A stretch of 11,265 nucleotides of DNA from DATNBT01 sp964579765 (GTDB taxonomy: Bacteria; Acidobacteriota; Vicinamibacteria; Vicinamibacterales; CAVVIG01), in the NCBI GenBank assembly GCA_964579765.1, contig CAZOIK010000157.1:1-11265 (forward strand), read 5' to 3'. The translations under genes and the position numbers were made by a program. The notes beneath the pieces were generated by a model. That model was not told the DNA's origin, did no database searches, and saw only the letters and a program-made list of their open reading frames with translations. Shown one piece after another: positions 1 through 6,846 of the stretch. The first letter of the stretch is position 1, and each line of letters starts with the position of its first letter.

Positions 1-326
1 TCCTGGCGGAAGCTCACCCTGGCGCCCACACCGGCATTTGTCGCTTTCTTCTGCGCCTGGTTCAACAGATCGGCGTCGAGCTCGACCCCGACACCGCGCG
101 CGCCGAATTTCTTCGCGGCCGCGATCACGATCCGGCCGTCGCCCGATCCGAGGTCGTACACGACGTCGGCCGCCGTCGTCTTCGCGAGCCTCAGCATCGC
201 TTCGGCGACGCGGTTTGACGTCGGCACGTAGTGAATGTCGGGTGTCGGCAGCTGAGGCGGCTGCGCCGAGGCAACCGACGCGCCGGCCACGCACGCGGCC
301 GCGACGAGGATCCGTGTGAGCGTCAT
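1..326 (-). CDS. Class I SAM-dependent methyltransferase with signal peptide (3' part cut off by window edge)
   Basis: The ATG is at 326-324 and 108 codons are visible before the frame leaves the window. Residues 1-21 form a Sec-type signal peptide (basic start, Ala/Val-rich core, ending ASVASA before QPP). The mature part begins with a PTPDIHYVPT segment and a helix, then Rossmann motif I, DLGSGDGR (58-65), and the acidic end of strand 2, GVELD (80-84), which should bind the SAM ribose. Fold and cofactor are therefore well supported; the methyl acceptor is unknown. Export is odd because SAM is cytosolic; the N-terminus may instead act as an anchor. There is no Shine-Dalgarno, but a TAAAGT hexamer lies 6 nt before the ATG. 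It is divergent from the transporter operon. Confidence 0.85.
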   Translation of the reverse strand, partial: MTLTRILVAAACVAGASVASAQPPQLPTPDIHYVPTSNRVAEAMLRLAKTTAADVVYDLGSGDGRIVIAAAKKFGARGVGVELDADLLNQAQKKATNAGVGARVSFRQ

Positions 327-332
327 CCGAGC

Positions 333-338
333 ACTTTA
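333..338 (-). promoter_or_regulatory. Putative -10 element for a leaderless methyltransferase mRNA
   Basis: On the minus strand TAAAGT matches the TAnnnT core of a sigma-70-type -10 box. It ends 6 nt before the ATG at 326, so transcription would start at or very near the start codon. No convincing -35 is visible, and no ribosome-binding site precedes the ATG. This is inference from position and motif alone. Confidence 0.4.
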
Positions 339-387
339 CATCGAGAGGCGCCGAGCGCGCCGGCGCCGCGAATTCCGCGGACTCCGG

Positions 388-393
388 CATAAT
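388..393 (+). promoter_or_regulatory. Putative -10 element of the ABC/AttH/DUF481 operon
   Basis: CATAAT is 5/6 to the TATAAT consensus and stands out in very GC-rich sequence. It ends 6 nt before the chosen GTG start at 400, the spacing expected when the mRNA begins at the start codon. There is no Shine-Dalgarno between it and the GTG. No clear -35 is seen about 17 nt upstream. Confidence 0.45.
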
Positions 394-399
394 CGGACG

Positions 400-1248
400 G
401 TGCGCGTCCGCCGGTTCGCTGTCCTGCTCACCGCCCTCGTTCTCGTGACCGGCGTCGTCGTCCTCGCGCAGGCGGCGCCGCCGGATATTCTGGTGTCCCG
501 CCAGTTGATGGCGAGAGCGCACCTCGCCGTCGGCGACGTCGTCACGCTCGCCGCTGCCGCTGACGGCGCCCGGGCGCGGAGGTTCCGCGTGGCGGGCGTG
601 TACGAGCCGACTCCCGACCCGATGAAGTTCAACGTGGAGCGCCTCGAAACGCGGCTGCACCTGGACGACCTGCTGGCCCTGACCGCCGATCCCGCCGACC
701 CGTCCTCCGCCGACGAGGTGTCGTCGATCAACGTCGCGCTGCCAGACGCGCGCGGCGACCGGTCGTTCGCGCGCGCCCTGTCGGCCCGCGTGCCCTTCGT
801 CTTCTCGATGCCGACTCGCGATTCCGAGAACACCACGTTCCGCGTCATCGATCGGTTTCATACGGCCATCGCCGTCGTGACGGTCATCGGCAGCACGGCC
901 TTTCTGCTCGCGCTGATGGTCATTCGGGCGGAAGAGCGGAAGGAGACCGTCGGCGTGCTCCGGCTGATCGGCATCTCACACCGGACGATCATGACGGAGG
1001 TCGTCGTCGAGGGCCTGCTGGTGGCGTTCGCCGGCGCGGTGTTCGGCGTGCTCGTTGCGGTGGCGGCGCAGCACGGTGTCAACCGGTTCTTCCAGGCGCG
1101 CTACGACACCACGCTCGTGTTCATGCGGATCTCTCCACGGATTGCCATGCGCGCCGTGGCCATCGCCCTGCCGATCGGCATCGCCGCCGGGACGGTCGCG
1201 TCGTGGACGCTCCTGCGGCGCGGCATGTCGGCGCTGGTGCGGCGATGA
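400..1248 (+). CDS. ABC transporter permease, FtsX/MacB type, with shortened periplasmic domain
   Basis: This 282-residue membrane subunit would pair with the ATPase two genes downstream. GTG 400 is chosen because it gives an N-terminal hydrophobic segment (about residues 6-24), sits just after a CATAAT box and avoids the divergent methyltransferase. An in-frame GTG at 316 would add an Arg-rich stretch overlapping that gene. Residues 30-75 match the latter half of a MacB-type periplasmic domain (ILVSRQLMARAHLAVGD, then FRVAGVYEPTPDP). The C-terminal FtsX domain has three membrane segments (about 154-175, 200-222, 248-270) and the cytoplasmic ETVGVLRLIGIS loop after the first. FtsX-type permeases are usually near 400 residues; here the front half of the periplasmic domain is missing and TM1 could even be a cleavable signal (AQA before APP). 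It overlaps the next gene by ATGA. In AttEFGH terms it corresponds to AttF or AttG. Confidence 0.82.
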   Translation: MRVRRFAVLLTALVLVTGVVVLAQAAPPDILVSRQLMARAHLAVGDVVTLAAAADGARARRFRVAGVYEPTPDPMKFNVERLETRLHLDDLLALTADPADPSSADEVSSINVALPDARGDRSFARALSARVPFVFSMPTRDSENTTFRVIDRFHTAIAVVTVIGSTAFLLALMVIRAEERKETVGVLRLIGISHRTIMTEVVVEGLLVAFAGAVFGVLVAVAAQHGVNRFFQARYDTTLVFMRISPRIAMRAVAIALPIGIAAGTVASWTLLRRGMSALVRR

Positions 1249-2453
1249 CGCCGTTGTCGCTGGCCTGGCGCACGGCACGGCGCTACCGGGCGCGCGCGGT
1301 CCTCGCCGTCTGCGGCGTCGCCGTGATCGGCGCGCTCAACTTCGACATGCTGATGCTGTCGCGCGGGCTGATGCTGTCGTTCGCGGGGCTCATCAACGGC
1401 ACCGGGTACGACGTCCGCATCGCCGGGAGCGCGGGCCTGCCGCTCGCGCGGACGCCGATCGATCACGCGGGCACGCTGCTGGCCGAGGTGCAGGCGCTTC
1501 CGGAAGTCGCGTCAGCCGCGATCATGCGCACGGCCACGGCGACGCTGCTGCACGAGAACCGCCCCGGCGACAGTGTCGAGCTCATCGGGTCGTCCGATCC
1601 GGCGGGGCTCGGCATCTGGCGGCCGGTCAGCGGCTCCAATCTCGACGGCGCCGAAGGCGACCCCTCGCTCGCGCCCGCCGTCATCGCTCGGCCCATCGCG
1701 GATCGTCTCGGCCTCTCGCCCGGCGCGACGATCGCCGTGCGCGTGCGCGCGTCCGGCCTCTCGGCCGTCCCGTCTGTCCGGTTCCGCGTCGTCGGCATCG
1801 CCGATTTTCCGTTCGAGGCCTCCGGAGCGTTCGTCGTCGCCACGACGATGGACGGGTTCGCCCGCGCGCAGGGCGGCGTGTTGAACGACCAGGCGGAGTT
1901 CATGTTCGCGGCCTCGCGGCCGCAGGCCGGTCCGGAGGCGGCCGCGGCAGCGATCTCGAAGCTGCGGCCGGACGTGCGGGCGTTCTCGAACGAGCAGGTG
2001 ATCGCGAGCTTCAGCCGCAACGCGTTCACGTACTTCCGCCAGATCTCGGTCGTGCTGTCAACGACGACGGCAGCCTTCTCGTTTCTGCTGGTGGCGACGC
2101 TGCTGACGGTGTCGGTGAATCAGCGCCTGGGCGAAGTGGCCGCGCTCCGCGCGCTCGGGATCGCGCGGCGCCGCATTGCGGCGACGCTCGTCTGGGAGGC
2201 GGTGCTGCTCGTCGGCGTCGGCGGCCTGCTCGCGCTGCCGCTCGGCGAGCTGCTCGCGTCGGTCCTCGATCGTATCCTTCGGCGCATGCCCGGTCTGCCG
2301 GCCGGTCTGCACTTTTTCGTCTTCGAGCCGCAGGCGCTGCTGCTGCACGCGGCCGTGCTCGCCGCCACGGCCGCCGTCGCCGCGACGTATCCCGCCTGGC
2401 TCGCCGTGAAGCTGCCCATCGCGCAGACGCTTCGGCAGGAGGTCGTGTCGTGA
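1245..2453 (+). CDS. ABC transporter permease, FtsX/MacB type (full length)
   Basis: A 402-residue inner-membrane permease. The ATG at 1245 overlaps the preceding stop as ATGA; an upstream in-frame ATG at 1203 lies deep inside the previous gene and is less likely. The order is classic: short basic cytoplasmic N-terminus (LAWRTARRYRAR), TM1 at about 17-38, a periplasmic domain of about 220 residues including an FRVVGIADFPFEASGAF segment, then an FtsX domain with TM2 about 267-290, TM3 about 312-335 and TM4 about 366-388. The loop after TM2 reads GEVAALRALGIARRRI, the typical ATPase-coupling region. This family moves lipoproteins, lipids or small molecules from the membrane or periplasm, or drives mechanical work there, rather than importing solutes. 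The substrate is unknown. No Shine-Dalgarno is evident, so translation probably depends on coupling. Confidence 0.9.
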   Translation: MTPLSLAWRTARRYRARAVLAVCGVAVIGALNFDMLMLSRGLMLSFAGLINGTGYDVRIAGSAGLPLARTPIDHAGTLLAEVQALPEVASAAIMRTATATLLHENRPGDSVELIGSSDPAGLGIWRPVSGSNLDGAEGDPSLAPAVIARPIADRLGLSPGATIAVRVRASGLSAVPSVRFRVVGIADFPFEASGAFVVATTMDGFARAQGGVLNDQAEFMFAASRPQAGPEAAAAAISKLRPDVRAFSNEQVIASFSRNAFTYFRQISVVLSTTTAAFSFLLVATLLTVSVNQRLGEVAALRALGIARRRIAATLVWEAVLLVGVGGLLALPLGELLASVLDRILRRMPGLPAGLHFFVFEPQALLLHAAVLAATAAVAATYPAWLAVKLPIAQTLRQEVVS

Positions 2454-3115
2454 CCATTGTCGAGGCGCGCGACCTCACGCGGGTGTTTCCGATGAGCGCG
2501 GGCCCGGTGACGGCCGTCCGCGACGTGTCGCTGCGTGTCGAACGCGGCGACTACATCGCGATCGGCGGGCCGTCGGGCTGCGGCAAGTCCACACTCCTGC
2601 ACCTGCTCGGCTGCGTCGATACGCCAACCACGGGCGCGGTGACGTTCGAAGGACGCGACGCCGGATCGCTCGGCGAGACGGCACGGGCACGCATCCGGCT
2701 GACGCGGATCGGGTTCGTGTTCCAGCGGTTCTTCCTGTTGCCGATGCTCACGGCATGGGAGAACATCGAGCTGCCGCAGTCGGAGGCGGGCGTGCCCGCG
2801 GCCGAGCGGCGCGCCCGCACGCGCGCGCTGCTCGAGTACGTCGAATTGTCGCACCGCGCGCACCATCTGCCGTCACAGCTGTCGGGCGGTGAGATGCAGC
2901 GCGTCGCCGTCGCCCGCGCGCTCGCGAACCGCCCCGCGCTGCTGCTGGCCGACGAGCCGACGGGCGAACTCGACGAGGAAACCGGCGAGCACATCGCGGC
3001 GCTCTTCGACCGCGTACACGCCGACGGCATGGCCATCGTCCTGGTCACGCACAACCCCGGGCTCGCCGAGCGGGCGAAGACGCGACTCACGATGCGATCC
3101 GGAGCGCTGGCATGA
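2450..3115 (+). CDS. ABC transporter ATPase, LolD/MacB class (AttE-like)
   Basis: This 221-residue cytoplasmic nucleotide-binding subunit has every catalytic element: Walker A GPSGCGKST (40-48), Q-loop Gln92 in GFVFQ, signature LSGGE (144-148), Walker B ending in Asp168-Glu169, a D-loop at 174-175 (ELDEETG) and switch His201. The LTAWENIELP stretch after the Q-loop and the overall length match the LolD/MacB/FtsE-like group that pairs with FtsX-type permeases. The start is GTG 2450, which overlaps the previous stop as GTGA and has a strong AGGAGG (2437-2442) 7 nt upstream; no ATG fits better. The stop overlaps the next start as ATGA. It should power the two upstream permeases. The symbol is withheld because lolD, macB and attE relatives cannot be separated by eye. 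Confidence 0.95.
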   Translation: MTIVEARDLTRVFPMSAGPVTAVRDVSLRVERGDYIAIGGPSGCGKSTLLHLLGCVDTPTTGAVTFEGRDAGSLGETARARIRLTRIGFVFQRFFLLPMLTAWENIELPQSEAGVPAAERRARTRALLEYVELSHRAHHLPSQLSGGEMQRVAVARALANRPALLLADEPTGELDEETGEHIAALFDRVHADGMAIVLVTHNPGLAERAKTRLTMRSGALA

Positions 3116-4479
3116 TCGTCCGGCTGGCACTGCGCTCGCTGGCGGTACGTCCCGTTCGGACGGCCGTGCTGGCCTGCGGCTTCGGTCTCGGGATCGCCGT
3201 CATGGCGGCGCTGCTCGGCGTCGGCGACGTGATCCTCGAGCAGGCGCAGTCGCCGGCCCTCGTCGGGGGCGGCGACGTGCTCGTGTCGGGCGCGTTCGGA
3301 TCCATCGAGAACGGCCCGTTCGTGCTCTCGACCGTGCGCGCGCTCGCGCCGGAGGCGTCGCCGTCCCGCCGATCGACGATCTATCTCCTGAGCGACAGCG
3401 GCGCGATTCCCGTCGTCGCGCGAGGCGGCGTGCCGAGCCTCGAGAAGGCCATCGGCGATCCGGAGACCGCCAGTGTGGCGGCGTGGACCGACGCGCCCGA
3501 GGACGCGCGGTGGACGCACGTGGATCCGGGTGCGGTGCTGCACGCGCTCGATCGGTTTCACCCGGTGCCGGACGTGCCCGAGTTCGCCTCGTCGTGGGCC
3601 GAGTGGCTGTACTTCAACGGACGCACGAGCGACGGACGCGTCCGGTTCTATCTCACGTTCATGGTCGGCCCTGCCGCATCACGCCCGGGGTTCCGATCGG
3701 CCGGCGTGCGGCTCCAGCTCGATCGCGACGGCAGGACGACGAACTACGGCGCCGTCGATCAGATCGACGACCACGCCGTGCTCGACGGCGCGCCCGATCT
3801 CGACATCGGGCGCAGCCGCGTCCGTCTCGACGGCGAACGCTATCGCATCACCCTGCACCTGCCGGGCGTGGACGGCGAGCTGACGCTCGACCCCGCGCGC
3901 GGCCGCTCGCTGCCGCCTGCGGAGCTGCACGGGGCGCGCGGCTGGGTGTCGGGGTACGTCGTGCCGGTGTTGTCGGGCTCGCTCTCGGGGACGCTCACGC
4001 TCGCCGACGGCGAGCTCCGCCTGGACGGCGCATCCGGCTATCACGATCACAACTGGGGTTTCTGGCGCGACGTGCGCTGGCAGTGGGGACAGGTGAGCGG
4101 CGGCGGCCTGTCCTTCTTGTACGGACGGGTCTTTCCGCCGGCCGACGTGGCTGCCGCCGATCGCATTCCCGGCTTTCTGGGTGTGCTCGACGACCATGGC
4201 CTGGTCGGCGTCGCCACCAACGTCGTCATCGCCGAGCATCGGGACGGCGACCGGCCGGCCGGGGCGCCCTCGTCGATCGACGTGAGCGCGCGGGGCAGCA
4301 ATCTGGATCTGCGCCTGAGTTTTGCAACGGATCGCGCCGTGCGGACGGCGCTCTCGATGACCGGCGGCGCAACCGATTTTCTCCAGCTCGGTGGCACCTA
4401 TCACGTCGAAGGACGCGCCGCGGGGCGCGCTGTCGGTTTCTCTGCGCGCGGGGCCGCCGAAACCTTTCAGCCGAGGTGA
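3112..4479 (+). CDS. AttH/CrtC lipocalin-like protein with FtsX-permease-like N-terminal membrane segment
   Basis: A 455-residue protein with two parts. Residues 1-60 resemble the start of an FtsX-type permease: LALRSLAVRPVRTA, a hydrophobic segment at about 19-41, then GGGDVLVSG entering the periplasm. From about 145 the sequence matches the AttH/CrtC fold (two lipocalin-like barrels, Pfam CrtC and Lipocalin_9): EWLYFNGR near 164-171, and the hallmark GYHDHNWGFW beginning at 309, followed by a Trp-rich WQWGQ. In carotenoid hydratase CrtC and related AttH proteins the YHDHNWG region is among the most conserved; those proteins bind or act on hydrophobic molecules. Here the domain would sit in the periplasm, tethered to the inner membrane beside its ABC partners. 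The ATG at 3112 overlaps the ATPase stop and has GGAG (3101-3104) 7 nt upstream. No carotenoid genes are nearby, so CrtC enzyme activity should not be assumed. Confidence 0.85.
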   Translation: MIVRLALRSLAVRPVRTAVLACGFGLGIAVMAALLGVGDVILEQAQSPALVGGGDVLVSGAFGSIENGPFVLSTVRALAPEASPSRRSTIYLLSDSGAIPVVARGGVPSLEKAIGDPETASVAAWTDAPEDARWTHVDPGAVLHALDRFHPVPDVPEFASSWAEWLYFNGRTSDGRVRFYLTFMVGPAASRPGFRSAGVRLQLDRDGRTTNYGAVDQIDDHAVLDGAPDLDIGRSRVRLDGERYRITLHLPGVDGELTLDPARGRSLPPAELHGARGWVSGYVVPVLSGSLSGTLTLADGELRLDGASGYHDHNWGFWRDVRWQWGQVSGGGLSFLYGRVFPPADVAAADRIPGFLGVLDDHGLVGVATNVVIAEHRDGDRPAGAPSSIDVSARGSNLDLRLSFATDRAVRTALSMTGGATDFLQLGGTYHVEGRAAGRAVGFSARGAAETFQPR

Positions 4480-4481
4480 TG

Positions 4482-5243
4482 ATGAACGTGAGGAGATCCC
4501 GCATCGCGTGTCTGGCGGTGATGGTGTGTGTGGCGGCCGCTACCCATGCATGGGCACAGCAGCCCCCACCTCCCCCGGCGGCGACGCCGCAGGGGCTGAG
4601 CGGGTCGGCCGGCTTCGGGCTGTCGCTCACGCAAGGCAACAGCGACACCCTGAACATCAACGCGACGGTCGATTCTGTCTACGATCCGAAGACCGGGAAC
4701 GTCATGAAGTGGAACGCGCTGTACCTGCGCGGCAAGCAGAACGGCGTGCTCGCCGTGAACCGCGTATCCGGCACGTTCCGCGACGAGAACACGGTCTCAG
4801 GGCGGATGTTCGTGTTCGCGGAAATGGACGCGCTGCACGACACGTTCAAGGCGATCGATTACCTCCTGGCGCCGGCGGTGGGCGTCGGCGTCAAGGCGAT
4901 CGACACGGCGCCGACCAAACTGGCCTTCGACGTTGGCGTGGGCGGCGTCGTCGAAAAAGACACCGATTTCGTCGCGCGCGGGAGCGCGACGGTGACGTTC
5001 GACCAGAAGCTCATCCGTCAGCTGTCGGAGACGACGACGCTCAAAGAGACGCTGACCGGACTCTTCAAGACGGACAACTTCTCGGACAACCTGCTGACAC
5101 TCCAGGCCGGCATTGCCGCGCGCGTCAACTCGCGCCTGCAGCTCACGGTGGACCTGCTCGACACGTTCAAGAACCTGCCGGTGTTTCCCGAGGCGAGGCA
5201 GAACGACGTCGCGATCGTCACCGGCGTGCTGATGAAGTACTGA
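4482..5243 (+). CDS. DUF481 family outer-membrane beta-barrel protein
   Basis: The 253-residue product has a clear signal peptide (1-25, ending THAWA before QQ), a Pro/Ala linker (about 28-35) and then alternating beta strands typical of DUF481 (YdiY-like) proteins, starting SGSAGFGLSLTQGNSDT and ending on an outer-membrane-style aromatic, MKY. The family is known as small outer-membrane barrels, one of them salt-induced in E. coli; their molecular role is unclear. Two adjacent ATGs are possible. ATG 4482 is preferred because GAGG (4473-4476) lies 5 nt before it; ATG 4479 overlaps the previous stop but leaves only 2 nt. Position as the last gene of the coupled operon suggests it supplies the outer-membrane component of the system. 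Its last 26 bp overlap the end of the convergent glycosyltransferase gene. Confidence 0.87.
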   Translation: MNVRRSRIACLAVMVCVAAATHAWAQQPPPPPAATPQGLSGSAGFGLSLTQGNSDTLNINATVDSVYDPKTGNVMKWNALYLRGKQNGVLAVNRVSGTFRDENTVSGRMFVFAEMDALHDTFKAIDYLLAPAVGVGVKAIDTAPTKLAFDVGVGGVVEKDTDFVARGSATVTFDQKLIRQLSETTTLKETLTGLFKTDNFSDNLLTLQAGIAARVNSRLQLTVDLLDTFKNLPVFPEARQNDVAIVTGVLMKY

Positions 5244-6828
5244 CGCCGCAGCGCGCGAGCACCGAGGCCAGCGACGGCGCGTCGCGCGTCCGCTCCGTGT
5301 ACGGCGGATAGCGATCGATGCCGTCGGTGGGCGAGACGATGATCCGCTCCCGGGTGAGGAACGTCAGCGGGTAGCTCTCCCAATAGCTCGCGCGCGCGGC
5401 GGTGACGCCTTCGCGATCGAGGCAAGCGAGCGCCCGTGCACGGTCGGCGTCCGGAGTCAGTCGTCCATACCACACGGCTTGTTGCGCCCCGAACATCGCG
5501 ACCAGTCCCGCGAGGACGACGGCGCCCGCGACGCGGCTTGGACGCCAGATCGCGTCGATGCCCACGGCGTAGACGACTGGCAGCGCGGCGTAGATTGGCA
5601 TCAGATAACGGTACGACTGCACGTCGATGTACGCGCCGCCGGCGAGGAACATCGCCGCCGCGACCAGCGGCAGCATGTGAAAGAACGGCGTGAGCCGGCG
5701 CTGATGTCCGCTCCAGTAGGAGAGCAGGACGAGGAGCACCAGCGCGAGCGCGAGCGGCGCGAAGACGGTGACGCGCCCCGCCGGGTCTCTGAACCCCAAT
5801 AGCATCGGCAGCATGACGCCCCAGAGGTCGGGCATGGCGGCGCGCAGGCCATTGGCGTCCATGCGCGCAATCGGAGAGCCGAGGCCGTGATTGCCGATCC
5901 GGCCCAGAATCGCCGGCGCGTAGCCTGCGAGAAACGCGAGCGCAGGAACCATCAGTCGGCCGCGTCCGATCGCGACGAGTCCCACGCCGGACGCTGCCAC
6001 AAGTAGCGCGCCGGCAATCCACCACATCTTCTGTGGGTGCGTCGCCGTGATGCGCGCACCCGCGACGCGAACGTCCACGCCAGCCGTGAAGAACGCGATC
6101 AGGCCCAGGAGGACGTAGACGGCTGCGACCGCGGCAAGCGCGATCATCGCGGCCCGCAGCCACGGCGGAACGTGCGCGCGCACGGCCGCGCGGAGAGACT
6201 CCGGCCATCCCGGCATTCTCAGAGCGGCGGTGACCGCCAGCGCGACGACGTAGTAGAGGATGTACTGCTGAATCCAGAGGCCGGCGCCAAGCGCAGCCGC
6301 AGCCGCGGCGAGCGCGCGCTGCGATCCGGTCGTCCGCCAGATGTCGAAAGCGAACAGCAGAACGGCGCCTGCGAGCAGCGTCATCACGATTTCGGCGCTT
6401 CCGCTGAGCGTCCACAGCACGAGCGACGGCGGTCCCGCGATGAAGAACGCGGTCGCGATCCATGCGATCCGCGGCGTCAGGACGCGCTCGACCAGCCGGA
6501 AATTGACACACAGGAACACGACGAAGCAGGCGAGCGTGACGGCCTTGAGCGCGACGACGCTCGAACCGGCGACGTGGAACAGCGCGCCGGAGAGCACGAC
6601 CTCGGGCGTGCCCTTGTAGCGCTGTCCCCAGAGAAACAGCGAGTGTTCGCCGAGGTGCCGCGCCATCAGGCCTTCGACGGCTTCGTCGGCGTCGAAGAAA
6701 CGATGGGCGCGCAACAGAAAGGGTAGCCGTGCCGCGATTGCCGCGGCCGCGATCAGGCCGAAGGCGAGCGCGTCGCGTCCAGGGCGTCGCACGATCGACG
6801 TCCCCGCCGCGAGCGACGTCGAGGGCAT
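5218..6828 (-). CDS. Polytopic membrane glycosyltransferase, GT39/ArnT-like
   Basis: A 536-residue integral membrane protein with roughly ten to twelve hydrophobic segments from about residue 21 to 430, and a soluble C-terminal tail. The first periplasmic loop carries FFDADEAVEG (Asp46, Asp48, Glu49) and then GQRYKGTPE, matching the acidic catalytic loop of GT-C enzymes of the protein-mannosyltransferase/ArnT/RgtA-D type. These move a sugar from a lipid-phosphate carrier to a lipid, protein or polysaccharide on the periplasmic side. Donor and acceptor cannot be told. The C-terminal part (YWESYPLTFLTRERIIVSPTD, then RYPPYTERT) resembles tails I associate with related acidobacterial enzymes, but stops soon afterwards and may be shortened. 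ATG 6828 has no Shine-Dalgarno; a CATAAT lies 5 nt upstream. Confidence 0.83.
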   Translation of the reverse strand: MPSTSLAAGTSIVRRPGRDALAFGLIAAAAIAARLPFLLRAHRFFDADEAVEGLMARHLGEHSLFLWGQRYKGTPEVVLSGALFHVAGSSVVALKAVTLACFVVFLCVNFRLVERVLTPRIAWIATAFFIAGPPSLVLWTLSGSAEIVMTLLAGAVLLFAFDIWRTTGSQRALAAAAAALGAGLWIQQYILYYVVALAVTAALRMPGWPESLRAAVRAHVPPWLRAAMIALAAVAAVYVLLGLIAFFTAGVDVRVAGARITATHPQKMWWIAGALLVAASGVGLVAIGRGRLMVPALAFLAGYAPAILGRIGNHGLGSPIARMDANGLRAAMPDLWGVMLPMLLGFRDPAGRVTVFAPLALALVLLVLLSYWSGHQRRLTPFFHMLPLVAAAMFLAGGAYIDVQSYRYLMPIYAALPVVYAVGIDAIWRPSRVAGAVVLAGLVAMFGAQQAVWYGRLTPDADRARALACLDREGVTAARASYWESYPLTFLTRERIIVSPTDGIDRYPPYTERTRDAPSLASVLARCGVSTSSARR

Positions 6829-6832
6829 GGCA

Positions 6833-6839
6833 TATTATG
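6833..6839. promoter_or_regulatory. Overlapping back-to-back -10 elements for the divergent glycosyltransferase and tadA
   Basis: The 18-bp gap between the two start codons contains an AT-rich core. Read on the plus strand it gives TATTAT (6833-6838), 8 nt before the tadA ATG. Read on the minus strand it gives CATAAT (6839-6834), 5 nt before the glycosyltransferase ATG. Both spacings fit leaderless or near-leaderless transcripts, and neither gene has a Shine-Dalgarno. Near-palindromic -10 boxes are known to allow divergent transcription from one site. That both directions are used here is inference. Confidence 0.5.
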
Positions 6840-6846
6840 GCCGCGA

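Noticed and set aside
316..399. Longer N-terminus of the first permease from GTG 316
   Set aside because: It would add an Arg-rich stretch, overlap the divergent methyltransferase start and run over the CATAAT box that better explains a start at 400.
2551..3561. Long minus-strand open frame opposite the ATPase and AttH-like genes
   Set aside because: It is Arg/His/Ala-rich with no domain, and lies opposite two unmistakable genes. Open antisense frames are expected at this GC content.
3112..4479. Calling the lipocalin-like protein a carotenoid 1,2-hydratase (CrtC)
   Set aside because: The fold and the YHDHNWG motif are shared with AttH proteins. The ABC partners fit AttH, and no carotenoid pathway genes are in view.
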